Shown here one piece after another: positions 40,877 through 57,127 of a stretch of DNA of 64,000 nucleotides. Origin of the DNA: Halopseudomonas xiamenensis (GTDB taxonomy: Bacteria; Pseudomonadota; Gammaproteobacteria; Pseudomonadales; Pseudomonadaceae); contig NZ_JACLGO010000012.1 in assembly GCF_014219065.1 (NCBI RefSeq), positions 54,025 through 118,024 of the forward strand, given 5' to 3'. How positions within the stretch are numbered: the first letter of the stretch is position 1; every line of letters starts with the position of its first letter. The position numbers and the translations under genes were made by a program. The notes under the pieces are model-generated. The model did not search any database. It was not told where the DNA came from and saw only the letters and a program-made list of their open reading frames with translations.

Positions 40877-41173
40877 TTATTCAGCGCTGGCAAAGTCGAT
40901 GTCCTGACCGGGCTGCAGGCTGACATAGGCCTTCTTCCAGTCATTACGCTTGCCCAGGCCGCGAACGGTTCGCTTGGTCTTGCCTTTGACATTCAGAGTC
41001 GACACGCTGTCGACCTTGACGTTGAACAGTTGCTCAACGGCTTTCTTGATTTCCAGCTTGGTCGCGGTGGTGTCCACCTTGAACACGATCTGGTTCTTGC
41101 TGTCAGCCAGCACGGTAGCCTTCTCGGATACATGCGGGCCAAGCAGTACTTTGAAAATGCGCTCTTGGTTCAT
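40877..41173 (-). CDS. rplW: 50S ribosomal protein L23
   Basis: The 98-residue protein has '[20 protein letters not shown]' and '[20 protein letters not shown]'. L23 is the docking site for trigger factor and SRP at the tunnel exit. It overlaps rplD by 4 bp (ATGA), indicating coupled translation. Confidence 0.98.
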   Translation of the reverse strand: MNQERIFKVLLGPHVSEKATVLADSKNQIVFKVDTTATKLEIKKAVEQLFNVKVDSVSTLNVKGKTKRTVRGLGKRNDWKKAYVSLQPGQDIDFASAE

Positions 41174-41772
41174 CCCAGCATCTCCTCGAACTTCTTAACA
41201 GCAGGCACGGTGATCAGTACCTTGTCGTAAGCGATCAGGCTGACCGGGTCGGAACCCTGCACGTCACGCACATCGACATGCGGCAGGTTACGTGCAGCCA
41301 GGTACAGGTTGGTATCCAGGCTATCGGTAACGATCAGCACGTTCTCCAGGCTCAGCTCCTTGAGCTTGCCAACCAGGGCCTTGGTCTTGGGCGCTTCGAC
41401 ACCGAAGCTGTCAACCACGACCAGGCGATCCTGACGCACCAGCTCGGACAGGATCGAGCGCATGGCGCCACGATACATCTTCCGGTTGAGCTTCTGCTCA
41501 TGGTTGCGCGGACGAGCTGCAAAAGTGGTACCGCCCCCGCGCCAGATCGGGCTGCGGATGGTACCGGCACGAGCGCGACCGGTGCCTTTCTGGCGCCAGG
41601 GCTTCTTGCCGCCACCGGACACTTCGGAGCGGGTCTTCTGCTGCTTGGTGCCCTGACGACCACCAGCCATGTAGGCAACAACGGCTTGGTGAACCAGGGT
41701 CTCGTTAAACTCGGTGGCGAAGGCCAGATCGGATACTTCGATCGCGCTCGCACCAGCTACATTCAAATTCAT
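41170..41772 (-). CDS. rplD: 50S ribosomal protein L4
   Basis: The 200-residue protein has the long basic loop ('[20 protein letters not shown]', '[18 protein letters not shown]') that reaches into the exit tunnel. In E. coli L4 also represses the S10 operon by acting on its leader. The leader here is short (about 67 nt), so this control may differ. Confidence 0.98.
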   Translation of the reverse strand: MNLNVAGASAIEVSDLAFATEFNETLVHQAVVAYMAGGRQGTKQQKTRSEVSGGGKKPWRQKGTGRARAGTIRSPIWRGGGTTFAARPRNHEQKLNRKMYRGAMRSILSELVRQDRLVVVDSFGVEAPKTKALVGKLKELSLENVLIVTDSLDTNLYLAARNLPHVDVRDVQGSDPVSLIAYDKVLITVPAVKKFEEMLG

Positions 41773-41784
41773 CTGGACTCCCCC

Positions 41785-42423
41785 TTAACCCTTGACCTTG
41801 ACGGCCGGGCGGACAATAACGTCGCTGCCGGGTGCGCCGGGAACCGGGCCCTTGATCAGCAGCAGGTTACGTTCGGCGTCGACACGTACGATTTCCAGGG
41901 TCTGCACAGTCACTTGTCTGGCGCCCATGTGTCCGGCCATTTTCTTGCCCTTGAATACGCGACCGGGGGTTTGGCACTGGCCAATGGAACCCGGAACACG
42001 GTGGGACAGGGAGTTACCGTGGGTGGCATCCTGGCCGCGGAAATTCCAGCGCTTGATGGTACCGGCAAAGCCCTTACCTTTGGACTGACCGGTAACGTCG
42101 ACTTTCTGGCCCGCTTCGAAAATACCAACGGTGATTTCTGCACCCGCGTCGAATTCGGCACCTTCTTCCAGGCGGAATTCGCATACGCTGCGACCTGCAG
42201 CAGTATTGGCTTTGGCAAAATGCCCGGCCATCGGCTTGCTGACGCGACTGGCGCGACGCTCGCCCACGGTGATCTGAACAGCCTGATAGCCGTCCTTATC
42301 CAGGGACTTGACTTGAGTGATACGGTTTGGCTCGACCTCGACCACCGTAACAGGAATGGAAACACCATCTTCAGTGAAAACGCGGGTCATACCGCATTTC
42401 CGGCCGACTACACCAATAGTCAT
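41785..42423 (-). CDS. rplC: 50S ribosomal protein L3
   Basis: The 212-residue protein has '[20 protein letters not shown]' and the L3 signature loop '[20 protein letters not shown]'. The Gln that is methylated in enterics is conserved ('[20 protein letters not shown]'). L3 is one of the first proteins to bind 23S rRNA. A structured 94-bp gap separates it from rpsJ. Confidence 0.98.
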   Translation of the reverse strand: MTIGVVGRKCGMTRVFTEDGVSIPVTVVEVEPNRITQVKSLDKDGYQAVQITVGERRASRVSKPMAGHFAKANTAAGRSVCEFRLEEGAEFDAGAEITVGIFEAGQKVDVTGQSKGKGFAGTIKRWNFRGQDATHGNSLSHRVPGSIGQCQTPGRVFKGKKMAGHMGARQVTVQTLEIVRVDAERNLLLIKGPVPGAPGSDVIVRPAVKVKG

Positions 42424-42443
42424 GTTGTAAACCTCATGAGTGC

Positions 42444-42523
42444 ACGGGGCTATTACCCGCTATGGCCGCCCATTTCAGGGCGTTACACGGCTGGATAGCC
42501 CCCGTCGTGTGGGGCTATCAGCC
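42444..42523 (-). promoter_or_regulatory. Structured rpsJ-rplC spacer with alternative hairpins
   Basis: On the - strand the end of rpsJ and the spacer form GGCTGATAGCCCC (42511-42523) paired with GGGGCTATCCAGCC (42489-42502). A second copy of ATAGCCCC occurs nearer to rplC (42446-42453, - strand) and could pair with the same central GGGGCTAT. Two mutually exclusive stems are thus possible. There is no U run, so this is not a simple terminator. A GCCC-tgaaat-GGGC hairpin lies between. Confidence 0.55.
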
Positions 42524-42829
42524 GAGGCTGATCTGAACCTCAACGCCAGCTGCAAGGTCCAGTTTCATCAGCGCATCGACAGTCTTGTCGGTGGGCTGAA
42601 CGATATCCAGTACCCGCTTGTGGGTACGAATTTCATATTGATCCCGGGCATCTTTGTTGACGTGCGGAGAAATCAGCACGGTAAAACGCTCTTTGCGTGT
42701 CGGCAAAGGTATCGGACCACGCACCTGAGCCCCAGTACGTTTCGCGGTATCCACGATTTCCTGGGTTGATTGATCTATCAGGCGATGGTCAAAAGCCTTC
42801 AACCGAATACGAATCTGTTGGTTCTGCAT
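42518..42829 (-). CDS. rpsJ: 30S ribosomal protein S10
   Basis: The 103-residue protein has '[20 protein letters not shown]', '[20 protein letters not shown]' and '[20 protein letters not shown]'. S10 is part of the 30S head and, as NusE, of antitermination complexes with NusB. It is the first gene of the S10 operon. ATG 42829 is the standard start. Upstream in-frame sequence to 42937 would cross the promoter and is not coding. Confidence 0.98.
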   Translation of the reverse strand: MQNQQIRIRLKAFDHRLIDQSTQEIVDTAKRTGAQVRGPIPLPTRKERFTVLISPHVNKDARDQYEIRTHKRVLDIVQPTDKTVDALMKLDLAAGVEVQISLG

Positions 42830-42836
42830 TTGACCA

Positions 42837-42851
42837 GAAACTCCAAGTTTC
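42837..42851 (-). promoter_or_regulatory. Hairpin over the rpsJ ribosome site
   Basis: GAAACT-tgg-AGTTTC can fold immediately before the rpsJ start. The putative Shine-Dalgarno (TTGGAG) lies in its loop and right arm. This may limit rpsJ translation. Confidence 0.45.
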
Positions 42852-42902
42852 AATTCTTCAGAGCACACCCAGACACAGGCGGGCCCATCCAAGGGAGGCG
42901 CA

Positions 42903-42931
42903 ATATTACAGACGCACCAGCCCAGTGTCAA
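42903..42931 (-). promoter_or_regulatory. Strong sigma70 promoter of the S10 operon
   Basis: On the - strand: TTGACA (42926-42931), a 17-base spacer and TAATAT (42903-42908). Transcription should begin near 42896, giving a leader of about 67 nt before rpsJ. The leader is shorter than the roughly 170-nt S10 leader of E. coli. Confidence 0.85.
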
Positions 42932-42940
42932 CCACAATAC

Positions 42941-42968
42941 AAAAGCCCCCGATCATCGGGGGCTCTTG
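42941..42968 (-). terminator. Intrinsic terminator after tufA
   Basis: AGCCCCCGA and TCGGGGGCT form a nine-base stem with TTTT following on the - strand. It is 15-20 bp after the tufA stop and just upstream of the S10 promoter. Confidence 0.9.
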
Positions 42969-42983
42969 TTTACAGCTGGATCA

Positions 42984-44183
<1,200 letters not shown>

Positions 44184-44216
44184 GATTAGTAACCTCTTGA
44201 ATTAGCCAGGAAGCAA

Positions 44217-46319
44217 TCAACCTTGCTTCTTGATAATAGCGTCAACGATGTTCGAGGGAGCCTCGGCGTATTTGGAGAACTCCATGGAGTAGCTCGCGCG
44301 TCCTTGGGACATGGAGCGTACATCCGTGGCGTAACCAAACATCTCACCCAGCGGAACCTCAGCACGGATGACCTTCCCGGAGGGAGAGTCTTCCATACCC
44401 TGGACCAGACCACGACGACGGTTGAGGTCACCCATCACGTCACCCATGTAGTCCTCAGGGGTCACTACTTCAACTTTCATGATCGGCTCGAGCAGAACAG
44501 CACCGCCTTTCTGGGCCAACTGCTTGGTGGCCATGGAAGCGGCGATCTTGAACGCCATTTCGTTCGAGTCCACATCATGATAAGAACCATCAAAGATGGT
44601 TGCCTTGAGGCTGAGCAGGGGGTAACCGGCGAGAACACCGTTCTTCATCTGCTCATCAATGCCCTTCTGTACCGCAGGAATGTATTCCTTGGGTACCACA
44701 CCACCAACCACTTCGCTGGCGAAAACCAGACCTTCGGCAGCTTCATCAGCCGGCTCGAAGCGAATCCAGACGTGACCGAACTGACCACGACCACCGGACT
44801 GGCGCACGAACTTGCCTTCGATTTCACAAGTATTGCGAATCGCTTCGCGATAGGCCACCTGCGGCTTGCCGATGTTGGCCTCAACGTTGAACTCGCGCTT
44901 CATGCGGTCAACGATGATGTCCAGGTGCAGCTCACCCATACCACCGATGATGGTCTGGCCGGATTCCTCGTCAGTACGCACGCGGAAGGACGGATCTTCC
45001 TGGGCCAGTTTGCCCAGAGCGATACCCATCTTCTCCTGGTCGGCCTTGGTCTTCGGCTCGACGGCAACATGGATTACCGGCTCGGGGAATTCCATGCGCT
45101 CCAGTACGATCTGCTTTTCCATATCGCACAGGGTGTCACCGGTGGTCACATCCTTCATGCCGATCAGGGCAGCGATGTCACCAGCGCGCACTTCCTTGAT
45201 TTCTTCGCGGTTGTTGGCCTGCATCTGCACCATACGGCCGACGCGCTCCTTCTTGCCCTTGACCGAGTTGATCACCGAGTCACCGGAAGCCAGTACGCCG
45301 GAGTACACGCGAACGAAGGTCAGGGTACCAACGAAGGGGTCGGTAGCGATCTTGAACGCCAGTGCGGCGAAAGGCTCGTCGTCACTGGAAATACGCTGAT
45401 CGGTCTTCTCGTCGTCATCCGGGTGTACACCCTTGATGGCCTCGACCTCATCAGGGGCCGGCAGGAAGTCGATAACGGCGTCCAGCACCAGCGGCACACC
45501 CTTGTTCTTGAACGAGGAACCGCAGACAGCGGGAACGATTTCGCTGGCAAGGGTACGCTGACGCAGACCGGCCTTGATCTCTTCCAGAGTCAGTTCGCCC
45601 TCTTCCAGGTACTTGTTCATCAGCTCTTCGTTGGCTTCGGCAGCTGCTTCGACCAGATTCTCGCGGTACTGATTGGCCAGCTCGACCATGTCTTCCGGGA
45701 TCTCTTCCTCACGGAAGGTCATACCCATGTCGGCATCGTTCCAGTAGATAGCCTTCATGCGCAGCAGATCGACCTGACCTGCGAAGTTCTCTTCCGAACC
45801 GATCTGCAGCTGCAGCGGCACCGGGGTGTGACCCAGGCGCTTCTTGATCTGCTCGACCACGCGCAGGAAGTTGGCACCCTGACGGTCCAGCTTGTTCACG
45901 TAGACAATACGCGGCACACCGTACTTGTTGGCCTGACGCCATACGGTCTCGGACTGCGGCTCAACCCCGGAGGTGCCGCAGAATACCACGACCGCGCCGT
46001 CGAGCACGCGCAGGGAACGCTCTACTTCGATGGTGAAGTCAACGTGGCCGGGGGTGTCGATGACGTTTACGCGGTGCTGCTTGTACTGCTTCTCGGAACC
46101 CTGCCAGAAGGCGGTTACCGCAGCAGAGGTAATGGTGATACCACGCTCCTGCTCCTGCGCCATCCAGTCAGTGGTACTGGCGCCATCATGGGTTTCACCC
46201 ATCTTGTGGTTGACGCCGGTGTAGAACAGGATCCGTTCCGTGGTTGTGGTTTTGCCCGCATCGACGTGCGCACAAATACCGATATTTCGGTACAGATTGA
46301 TCGGGGTTGTACGAGCCAC
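44217..46319 (-). CDS. fusA: Elongation factor G
   Basis: The 700-residue translocase has five domains. It has P-loop '[15 protein letters not shown]', '[14 protein letters not shown]' (switch I), '[16 protein letters not shown]' (switch II) and domain IV '[18 protein letters not shown]' (shown in part). It lies between rpsG and tufA in the str operon, 21 bp after rpsG. Confidence 0.98.
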   Translation of the reverse strand: MARTTPINLYRNIGICAHVDAGKTTTTERILFYTGVNHKMGETHDGASTTDWMAQEQERGITITSAAVTAFWQGSEKQYKQHRVNVIDTPGHVDFTIEVERSLRVLDGAVVVFCGTSGVEPQSETVWRQANKYGVPRIVYVNKLDRQGANFLRVVEQIKKRLGHTPVPLQLQIGSEENFAGQVDLLRMKAIYWNDADMGMTFREEEIPEDMVELANQYRENLVEAAAEANEELMNKYLEEGELTLEEIKAGLRQRTLASEIVPAVCGSSFKNKGVPLVLDAVIDFLPAPDEVEAIKGVHPDDDEKTDQRISSDDEPFAALAFKIATDPFVGTLTFVRVYSGVLASGDSVINSVKGKKERVGRMVQMQANNREEIKEVRAGDIAALIGMKDVTTGDTLCDMEKQIVLERMEFPEPVIHVAVEPKTKADQEKMGIALGKLAQEDPSFRVRTDEESGQTIIGGMGELHLDIIVDRMKREFNVEANIGKPQVAYREAIRNTCEIEGKFVRQSGGRGQFGHVWIRFEPADEAAEGLVFASEVVGGVVPKEYIPAVQKGIDEQMKNGVLAGYPLLSLKATIFDGSYHDVDSNEMAFKIAASMATKQLAQKGGAVLLEPIMKVEVVTPEDYMGDVMGDLNRRRGLVQGMEDSPSGKVIRAEVPLGEMFGYATDVRSMSQGRASYSMEFSKYAEAPSNIVDAIIKKQG

Positions 46320-46340
46320 GATAGTCTCCTGAGTCGTTGT

Positions 46341-46814
46341 TTAGAAGCGATAGTGGGAGAAGGCTTTGTTAGCTTCAGCCATACGGTGCACGTCTTCACG
46401 CTTCTTGACCGCAGAACCTTTGCCTTCGGATGCATCAAGCAGTTCACCAGCAAGGCGCAGATCCATCGACTTCTCGCCACGCTTACGGGCAGCATCTACC
46501 AGCCAGCGCATTGCCAGGGCATTGCGGCGGGAGGGACGCACTTCAACCGGAACCTGGTAGGTGGCACCACCTACACGGCGCGACTTGACCTCGACCAGCG
46601 GCGCGATGGCATCGAGTGCCTTTTCGAACAGCTCGACCGGATCATCAGTCTTGGTACGCTCTTTGACTTTTTCCAGAGCACCGTACACGATGCGCTCAGC
46701 GGTGGATTTCTTGCCGCTTTCCATTACATGGTTCATGAATTTGGCGAGAATCTGGCTGCCATATTTTGGTTCTGGCAGGATCTCACGTTTTGCCGCTACA
46801 CGACGTCTTGGCAT
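46341..46814 (-). CDS. rpsG: 30S ribosomal protein S7
   Basis: The 157-residue protein has '[20 protein letters not shown]', '[20 protein letters not shown]' and '[20 protein letters not shown]'. S7 nucleates the 30S head and in E. coli represses the str operon through the rpsL-rpsG spacer. Here that spacer is 95 bp, long enough for such a target site. Confidence 0.98.
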   Translation of the reverse strand: MPRRRVAAKREILPEPKYGSQILAKFMNHVMESGKKSTAERIVYGALEKVKERTKTDDPVELFEKALDAIAPLVEVKSRRVGGATYQVPVEVRPSRRNALAMRWLVDAARKRGEKSMDLRLAGELLDASEGKGSAVKKREDVHRMAEANKAFSHYRF

Positions 46815-46909
46815 GATAAGCCCTCAAACGGTCTTCAGGTTAGCTCAGGACTGCAACAATATGGTTACGCCTGACCTTACTCTTATCGACTCAGGTTAAA
46901 TGAATTCAA

Positions 46910-47281
46910 TTACTTCGGACGCTTGGCGCCGTACTTGGAACGACCCTGCTTACGGTCTTTGACACCGGAGGTGTCCAGCGAACCGCGAACAGTGTGGTAA
47001 CGCACACCCGGCAAGTCTTTTACACGGCCGCCGCGAATCAGAACGACGCTGTGCTCTTGCAGGTTGTGGCCTTCACCACCGATATAGGAAGAAACTTCGA
47101 AGCCGTTGGTCAGGCGCACACGGCAGACCTTACGCAGAGCCGAGTTCGGCTTCTTCGGCGTGGTGGTATATACGCGAGTACATACACCGCGACGCTGCGG
47201 GCAGTTCTGCAGCGCGGGCACGTCGCTTTTTTCAGCAACACGCTTGCGCGGCTTTTGAACCAGCTGGTTGATTGTTGCCAT
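46910..47281 (-). CDS. rpsL: 30S ribosomal protein S12
   Basis: The 123-residue protein has '[20 protein letters not shown]' and '[18 protein letters not shown]'. Both lysines whose change gives streptomycin resistance (the 'PKKPNS' Lys43 and the 'RVKDLPG' Lys88) and the methylthiolated Asp are wild type. S12 is the decoding-centre protein and first gene of the str operon. Confidence 0.98.
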   Translation of the reverse strand: MATINQLVQKPRKRVAEKSDVPALQNCPQRRGVCTRVYTTTPKKPNSALRKVCRVRLTNGFEVSSYIGGEGHNLQEHSVVLIRGGRVKDLPGVRYHTVRGSLDTSGVKDRKQGRSKYGAKRPK

Positions 47282-47311
47282 CTAGCAAAACTCCATAGAT
47301 GTCCCTGGGAC

Positions 47312-47346
47312 ATATTAAATAAAACGGCAGGGCAAAATGCCCCGCC
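47312..47346 (-). terminator. Terminator-like hairpin in the rpsL leader (possible attenuator)
   Basis: On the - strand GGCGGGGCA-ttt-TGCCCTGCC (47326-47346, one mismatch) is followed by GTTTTATTTAA. It lies downstream of the str promoter and before rpsL, so it could attenuate the str operon as well as stop read-through from rpoC. Confidence 0.65.
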
Positions 47347-47363
47347 TATTTTAGGGGTACGGA

Positions 47364-47392
47364 ATTCTATAGACCCCGCCCCTGAGCGTCAA
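47364..47392 (-). promoter_or_regulatory. Strong sigma70 promoter of the str operon
   Basis: On the - strand: TTGACG (47387-47392), a 17-base spacer and TAGAAT (47364-47369). Expected transcription start is near 47357, giving a leader of about 75 nt before rpsL. Confidence 0.82.
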
Positions 47393-47395
47393 GCA

Positions 47396-47420
47396 CACCC
47401 GCCGCGGTCCGCGACGGGTG
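47396..47420 (-). other. Hairpin directly after rpoC
   Basis: CACCCGCCGCG-gtc-CGCGACGGGTG forms an eleven-pair stem with one mismatch, 7 bp past the rpoC stop. It lacks a U run, so it may protect the rpoBC 3' end or act with Rho rather than as an intrinsic terminator. Confidence 0.6.
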
Positions 47421-47427
47421 ACACTAC

Positions 47428-51627
<4,200 letters not shown>

Positions 51628-51694
51628 GGCCTATACTCCTCGCAGTGTCTCAAGGGCGGCGGATCGCGCCGCCCGAGACGTGGGCAGTCGGTGG

Positions 51695-54600
51695 TTATTC
51701 GGATTCCAGGTCGATATCGATGGCCAGCGAACGGATTTCCTTGACCAGCACGTTGAAGGACTCCGGCATGCCGGCCTCCATGCGATGGTCGCCGTCCACG
51801 ATGTTCTTGTACATCTTGGTCCGGCCGTTCACGTCATCCGATTTCACGGTCAGCATTTCCTGCAGGGTGTAGGCTGCGCCATAGGCTTCCAGGGCCCAGA
51901 CCTCCATCTCACCGAAACGCTGACCACCGAACTGGGCCTTACCACCCAGCGGCTGCTGTGTTACCAGGCTGTAGGAACCGGTCGAACGGGCGTGCATCTT
52001 GTCGTCGACCAGGTGGTTCAGCTTGAGCATGTACATGTAGCCGACGGTGACCGGGCGATCGAATGCATTGCCGGTACGGCCATCGTACAGGCGCATCTGA
52101 CCGCTGTCCGGCAGGTCCGCCAGGCGCAGCATGTGCTTGATCTCGACCTCTTCGGCGCCATCAAACACCGCTGTGGCCATGGGCACACCAGCGCGCAGGT
52201 TGTTGGCCAGGTCGATGACTTCCTGGTCATTGAGGGCATCCAGGTTTTCCTGGCGACCACCAACCTTGTTGTACACCTCGTCGAGGAACTCGCGCAGCTC
52301 GGCAATCTTGCGCTGCTCTTCCAGCATGCGGTTGATCTTTTCGCCCAGGCCCTTGGCCGCCAGGCCCAGGTGGGTTTCCAGGATCTGACCGACGTTCATC
52401 CGCGACGGTACACCCAGCGGGTTGAGCACGATATCCACCGGCGTGCCGTTCTCGTCATGCGGCATGTCCTCGATCGGCATGATCACCGAGATGACACCCT
52501 TGTTACCGTGGCGACCAGCCATCTTGTCACCCGGCTGGATGCGACGCTTGATCGCCAGGTAGACCTTGACGATCTTCAGTACGCCCGGCGCCAGGTCGTC
52601 GCCCTGCTGCAGCTTGCGTTTCTTGTCCTCGAACTTCTCGTCGAGCATCTTGCGGCGATCGATCAGGTAGGCCTGGGTGCGCTCCAGCTGCTCGTTGAGC
52701 GCATCATCGCTCATGCGCAGCTTGAACCACTGGCCACGCTCGATACCTTCGAGGATCTCGGCGGTCAACGCGGTACCTTTCTTCAGGCCAGCGCCACCTT
52801 CGGCGGACTGCCCGATCAGCGCCGCACCGAGACGCTCGAACGCTGCTGTCTCGATGATGCGGAACTCTTCCTGCAGATCCTTGCGGATCTCGTCGAGCTG
52901 CTGCTTCTCGATGGCCAGCGCACGGCTGTCGCGCTCGACGCCATCGCGGGTGAATACCTGCACGTCGATGACGGTACCCTTGGTGCCGGTCGGCACGCGC
53001 AGGGAGGTATCCTTCACATCGGAGGCCTTTTCACCGAAGATCGCGCGCAGCAGTTTCTCTTCCGGCGTCAGTTGGGTCTCGCCCTTGGGCGTGACCTTGC
53101 CGACCAGGATGTCGCCCGGGCCGACTTCGGCGCCGACGTAGACGATACCGGCCTCATCCAGCTTGCCCAGCGCCGCTTCACCGACGTTGGGGATGTCCGA
53201 GGTGATCTCCTCCGGCCCCAGCTTGGTGTCACGGGATACGCAGGTCAGTTCCTGGATGTGGATGGTGGTGAAGCGGTCTTCCTGAACCACACGCTCGGAA
53301 ACGAGGATCGAGTCCTCGAAGTTGTAGCCGTTCCACGGCATGAACGCCACGCGCATGTTCTGGCCCAGGGCCAGCTCACCCATATCGACGGAGGAACCGT
53401 CGGCGAGAATGTCCTTGATCGCCACCACATCACCTTTCTTCACCAGCGGACGCTGGTTGATGCAGGTGTTCTGGTTGGAACGGGTGTACTTGGTCAGGGT
53501 GTAGATATCCACACCGGCCTCACCGGCCTCGACCTCGTCGTCGTTCACACGGATAACGATACGACTAGCATCCACCGAGTCGACCACACCACCACGGCGG
53601 GCGGTCACGCAGACACCGGAGTCCAGCGCCACGTTGCGCTCCATACCGGTACCTACCAGCGGCTTCTCGGCACGCAGGGTCGGTACAGCCTGGCGCTGCA
53701 TGTTCGAACCCATGAGGGCACGGTTGGCGTCATCGTGTTCGAGGAACGGGATCAGCGAGGCGGCGACCGACACGACCTGACGCGGCGATACGTCCATCAG
53801 GGTGACTTCTTCCGGCGCCTTGACGCTGAACTCGTTCATGTGACGAACCGCGACCAGCTCTTCGACCAGCTTGCCATCACGTACCTCGGCACTGGCCTGG
53901 GCGATGACATGGTCAGCCTCCTCGATGGCCGACAGGAACACGATCTCGTCGGTAACAACGGTGTCCTTGACGCGGCGATAGGGACTTTCCAGGAAGCCGT
54001 ACTCGTTGGTACGCGCATAGGTCGCCAACGAGTTGATCAGACCGATGTTCGGACCTTCCGGGGTTTCGATCGGACATACACGACCATAGTGGGTCGGGTG
54101 TACGTCACGCACTTCGAAGCCGGCGCGCTCACGGGTCAGACCGCCCGGCCCAAGCGCGGACACACGGCGCTTGTGGGTAATCTCGGACAGCGGGTTGTTC
54201 TGGTCCATGAACTGCGACAGCTGGCTGGAACCGAAGAATTCCTTGACCGCGGCAGCCACCGGCTTGGCGTTGATCAGGTCCTGCGGCATCAGGCCTTCGC
54301 TTTCGGCCATGGACAGGCGTTCCTTCACGGCGCGCTCAACGCGTACCAGGCCCACACGGAACTGGTTCTCGGCCATTTCGCCAACCGAGCGGATGCGACG
54401 GTTACCCAGGTGATCGATATCGTCGACCACACCCTTGCCGTTACGGATATCGACCAGGGTCTTGAGCACCTCGATGATATCTTCCTTGCTCAGTACGCCG
54501 GCGCCTTCGATTTCCTCGCGGCCGATACGGCGGTTGAACTTCATGCGGCCGACGGCGGACAGGTCGTAGCGGTCGCTGCTGAAGAACAGGTTACCGAACA

Positions 54601-55765
54601 GGGTTTCGGCGGCATCCTTGGTCGGCGGCTCGCCGGGACGCATCATGCGGTAGATCTCCACCAGCGCTTCGAGCTGGCTGGTGGTGGTATCGATACGCAG
54701 GGTATCGGAGATGAACGGACCGCAATCGATGTCGTTGGTGTACAGGGTTTCGATCTGCGAAATCTGCGCCTTGACCAGCTTGTCGATCAGATCGACGCTG
54801 ATCTCGGTGTTGCAGTCAACCAGAATTTCGCCGGTCGCCGGGTGCACCACGGTCTTGGCGATGGTACGGCCAACCAGGTAGTCGTAGGGCACTTCCAGGC
54901 TGTTGATACCGGCTTTTTCCAGCTGGTTGATATGGCGCGCGGTAATCCGGCGGCCCTTCTCGACGATGACCTTGCCTTTGCCGTCAGTGATATCGAAAGT
55001 GGCGATCTCACCGCGCAGGCGCTGCGGTACCAGCTCCAGCTGCAGGCTCTCGCCCTGCACCTCGAACTTGTTGGTGTCGTAGAAGATGTCGAGGATTTCC
55101 TCGGTCTGATAGCCCAGCGCGCGCAGCAGCACCGACGCCGGCAGCTTACGGCGACGGTCAATACGGACGAACACCGCATCTTTGGGATCGAACTCGAAGT
55201 CCAGCCAGGAACCGCGGTAGGGAATCACGCGGGCGGAATACAGCAGCTTGCCGGAACTGTGCGTCTTGCCACGGTCATGGTCGAAGAACACACCCGGGCT
55301 GCGATGCAGCTGGGAGACGATCACACGCTCGGTACCATTGATCACGAAGGTACCGTTCTCGGTCATCAGGGGTATTTCACCCATGTAGACTTCTTGCTCC
55401 TTGATATCCTTGATCGCCTTGCTGGCCGATTCGCGATCAAAGATGATCAGGCGCACTTTCACCCGCAGCGGGACCGCATAGGTCACACCGCGCAGCACAC
55501 ACTCCTTTACATCGAAAGCCGGGTCACCCAGCCGGTAACCGACATACTCGAGCGCCGCATTACCGGAATAGCTGATAATGGGGAAGACAGATTTGAAGGC
55601 CGCGTGCAGACCGATATCACGAACGCTGTCCTTATCCACACCGGCTTGCAGGAATTCCCGGTAGGAATCCAGCTGAATAGCCAGCAGATAGGGCACATCC
55701 ATCACATGCGGCAGTTTGCCAAAGTCCTTGCGGATACGTTTTTTCTCAGTGTATGAGTAAGCCAT
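51695..55765 (-). CDS. rpoB: RNA polymerase beta subunit
   Basis: The 1356-residue subunit starts '[20 protein letters not shown]'. The rifampicin-binding cluster '[20 protein letters not shown]' followed by '[13 protein letters not shown]' shows the drug-sensitive residues. '[19 protein letters not shown]' and '[17 protein letters not shown]' belong to the catalytic core. The 205-bp spacer from rplL contains an attenuator-like hairpin, as in E. coli. Confidence 0.99.
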   Translation of the reverse strand: MAYSYTEKKRIRKDFGKLPHVMDVPYLLAIQLDSYREFLQAGVDKDSVRDIGLHAAFKSVFPIISYSGNAALEYVGYRLGDPAFDVKECVLRGVTYAVPLRVKVRLIIFDRESASKAIKDIKEQEVYMGEIPLMTENGTFVINGTERVIVSQLHRSPGVFFDHDRGKTHSSGKLLYSARVIPYRGSWLDFEFDPKDAVFVRIDRRRKLPASVLLRALGYQTEEILDIFYDTNKFEVQGESLQLELVPQRLRGEIATFDITDGKGKVIVEKGRRITARHINQLEKAGINSLEVPYDYLVGRTIAKTVVHPATGEILVDCNTEISVDLIDKLVKAQISQIETLYTNDIDCGPFISDTLRIDTTTSQLEALVEIYRMMRPGEPPTKDAAETLFGNLFFSSDRYDLSAVGRMKFNRRIGREEIEGAGVLSKEDIIEVLKTLVDIRNGKGVVDDIDHLGNRRIRSVGEMAENQFRVGLVRVERAVKERLSMAESEGLMPQDLINAKPVAAAVKEFFGSSQLSQFMDQNNPLSEITHKRRVSALGPGGLTRERAGFEVRDVHPTHYGRVCPIETPEGPNIGLINSLATYARTNEYGFLESPYRRVKDTVVTDEIVFLSAIEEADHVIAQASAEVRDGKLVEELVAVRHMNEFSVKAPEEVTLMDVSPRQVVSVAASLIPFLEHDDANRALMGSNMQRQAVPTLRAEKPLVGTGMERNVALDSGVCVTARRGGVVDSVDASRIVIRVNDDEVEAGEAGVDIYTLTKYTRSNQNTCINQRPLVKKGDVVAIKDILADGSSVDMGELALGQNMRVAFMPWNGYNFEDSILVSERVVQEDRFTTIHIQELTCVSRDTKLGPEEITSDIPNVGEAALGKLDEAGIVYVGAEVGPGDILVGKVTPKGETQLTPEEKLLRAIFGEKASDVKDTSLRVPTGTKGTVIDVQVFTRDGVERDSRALAIEKQQLDEIRKDLQEEFRIIETAAFERLGAALIGQSAEGGAGLKKGTALTAEILEGIERGQWFKLRMSDDALNEQLERTQAYLIDRRKMLDEKFEDKKRKLQQGDDLAPGVLKIVKVYLAIKRRIQPGDKMAGRHGNKGVISVIMPIEDMPHDENGTPVDIVLNPLGVPSRMNVGQILETHLGLAAKGLGEKINRMLEEQRKIAELREFLDEVYNKVGGRQENLDALNDQEVIDLANNLRAGVPMATAVFDGAEEVEIKHMLRLADLPDSGQMRLYDGRTGNAFDRPVTVGYMYMLKLNHLVDDKMHARSTGSYSLVTQQPLGGKAQFGGQRFGEMEVWALEAYGAAYTLQEMLTVKSDDVNGRTKMYKNIVDGDHRMEAGMPESFNVLVKEIRSLAIDIDLESE

Positions 55766-55830
55766 CAGCGTTCCCCAGCTTGGTCACCTGCTTGAGTGGC
55801 TCCCCCTGACGGGAAAGCCTGAAAATGCTT

Positions 55831-55924
55831 GCAAGACCTTGTCTTGCTCACTCGCTTGGAGTGGTACCGTCGCAACCCATCAGGCTGGAACGGCAAAAGG
55901 CCGGTGGCACACAGGCCACCAGCC
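55831..55924 (-). terminator. rplL-rpoB intercistronic attenuator / processing region
   Basis: Within the 205-bp gap, GGCTGGTGGC-ctgtgt-GCCACCGGCC (55899-55924, one mismatch) is followed on the - strand by TTTTG. A second stem GCAAGAC-aag-GTCTTGC lies at 55831-55847. E. coli has a partial terminator and an RNase III site at the same place, which set the rplL to rpoB ratio. The equivalence is inferred. Confidence 0.65.
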
Positions 55925-55970
55925 ATCAATCTGACCGTTGATCAGACTGTCGACGCAAGGTCGCGCAAGC

Positions 55971-56342
55971 TTACTTGAGCTCGACCGCTGCACCTGCCTC
56001 TTCCAGAGACTTCTTGGCCGCTTCGGCCTCGTCCTTGGAAACGCCTTCCTTGATGGTGGACGGAGCGCCGTCAACCATGGCCTTGGCTTCTTTCAGGCCC
56101 AGACCGGTCAGTTCACGAACAGCCTTGATGACGTTGACTTTCTTGTCGCCAGCGGCAGTCAGGATGACGTTGAACTCGGTTTGCTCTTCAGCGGCAGCAG
56201 CGCCACCAGCAGCCGGGCCAGCAGCAACAGCTGCAGCAGCGGACACACCGAACTTCTCTTCCATTGCGCTGATCAGTTCAACGACCTGCATAACGGACAT
56301 TTCAGATACTGCGTTGATGATATCTTCGTTGGTCAGAGCCAT
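55971..56342 (-). CDS. rplL: 50S ribosomal protein L7/L12
   Basis: The 123-residue stalk protein has an N-terminal dimerisation part ('[20 protein letters not shown]'), an Ala/Gly hinge ('[20 protein letters not shown]') and the factor-binding C-domain '[20 protein letters not shown]'. It is present in several copies per ribosome and bound to L10. Confidence 0.98.
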   Translation of the reverse strand: MALTNEDIINAVSEMSVMQVVELISAMEEKFGVSAAAAVAAGPAAGGAAAAEEQTEFNVILTAAGDKKVNVIKAVRELTGLGLKEAKAMVDGAPSTIKEGVSKDEAEAAKKSLEEAGAAVELK

Positions 56343-56424
56343 GACTCTATATTCCTGTATTGGGGGACGCCCCTTGGGGTCGTCAAAACATTAAAAGCAA
56401 ACGAACAAAGCACTAGCCAGCCAA

Positions 56425-56925
56425 TCAGGCAGCCTCGGCTTCCTTCTGATCGCGGACAGCGGCCAAAGTACGAACGAACTTGCTGGTAGCGCCTTGGATA
56501 ACGCTCATCAGCTGGCTGATAGCCTCGTCGTAGGTCGGCAGAGAAGCCAGTTTGTCGACTTGATCAGCTGCAAGGTAATTGCCTTCGAACGCGGCTGCCT
56601 TGATCTGGAACTTGTCCTGGCCCTTGGCGAATTCCTTGAACAGACGGGCGGCTGCGCCCGGGTGCTCGTTGGAGAACGCGATAAGGGTAGGACCGACAAA
56701 GACTTCGTTGAGGCATTCGTACTCGGTGCCTTCAACTGCACGACGCAGCAGGGTGTTACGTACAACACGTACGTACACACCGGCTTCGCGCGCGTCTTTG
56801 CGCAGACCAGTCATGGCAGACACGCTCACACCGCGGGCATCAACCACAACGGCAGACAGCGCACCTTTGGCAGCTTCGTTGACTTCAGCGACGATGGCCT
56901 TTTTGTCTTCGAGCTTAATTGCCAC
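56425..56925 (-). CDS. rplJ: 50S ribosomal protein L10
   Basis: The 166-residue protein has '[20 protein letters not shown]' and '[20 protein letters not shown]'. The start is GTG 56925, eight bases after AGGAG. An in-frame start farther upstream (57012) would run through the regulatory leader and does not match the family. L10 holds L7/L12 dimers and represses its own operon. Confidence 0.97.
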   Translation of the reverse strand: MAIKLEDKKAIVAEVNEAAKGALSAVVVDARGVSVSAMTGLRKDAREAGVYVRVVRNTLLRRAVEGTEYECLNEVFVGPTLIAFSNEHPGAAARLFKEFAKGQDKFQIKAAAFEGNYLAADQVDKLASLPTYDEAISQLMSVIQGATSKFVRTLAAVRDQKEAEAA

Positions 56926-56929
56926 GGGT

Positions 56930-57095
56930 TCTACTCCTGGATTTACCATTGATCGCCCTGGGGCGACGTGTTTTGGTGTCTGATCCAGCCTGCACTGAAT
57001 CGTGAGCACCATCTGCGTAGGCTTGGGATTGCTCCCGGTTTAAGGCTTGCGCCCCCTACGGTCTTGGACAGCCCCCAACTGGCAGGGACCCCAAT
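56930..57095 (-). ncRNA. L10 leader (autoregulatory mRNA structure)
   Basis: The 202-bp space between rplA and rplJ contains, on the - strand, ACCGTAGG (57055-57062 region) able to pair with CCTACGCAGATGGT (57009-57021 region). The enclosed purine-rich bulges (GGGAGCAATCCC) resemble the bacterial L10 leader. The L10-(L7/L12)4 complex binds this fold to block rplJ translation. Boundaries are approximate. Confidence 0.7.
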
Positions 57096-57099
57096 AGTT

Positions 57100-57121
57100 G
57101 ACGCGCCGCAAGCGGCGCGTC
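57100..57121 (-). other. Perfect GC hairpin at the rplA-rplJ junction
   Basis: GACGCGCCGC-aa-GCGGCGCGTC is a perfect ten-pair inverted repeat, 6 bp past the rplA stop. There is no U run. It may be a processing or stabilising element ahead of the L10 leader. Confidence 0.7.
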
Positions 57122-57127
57122 GTTGAA

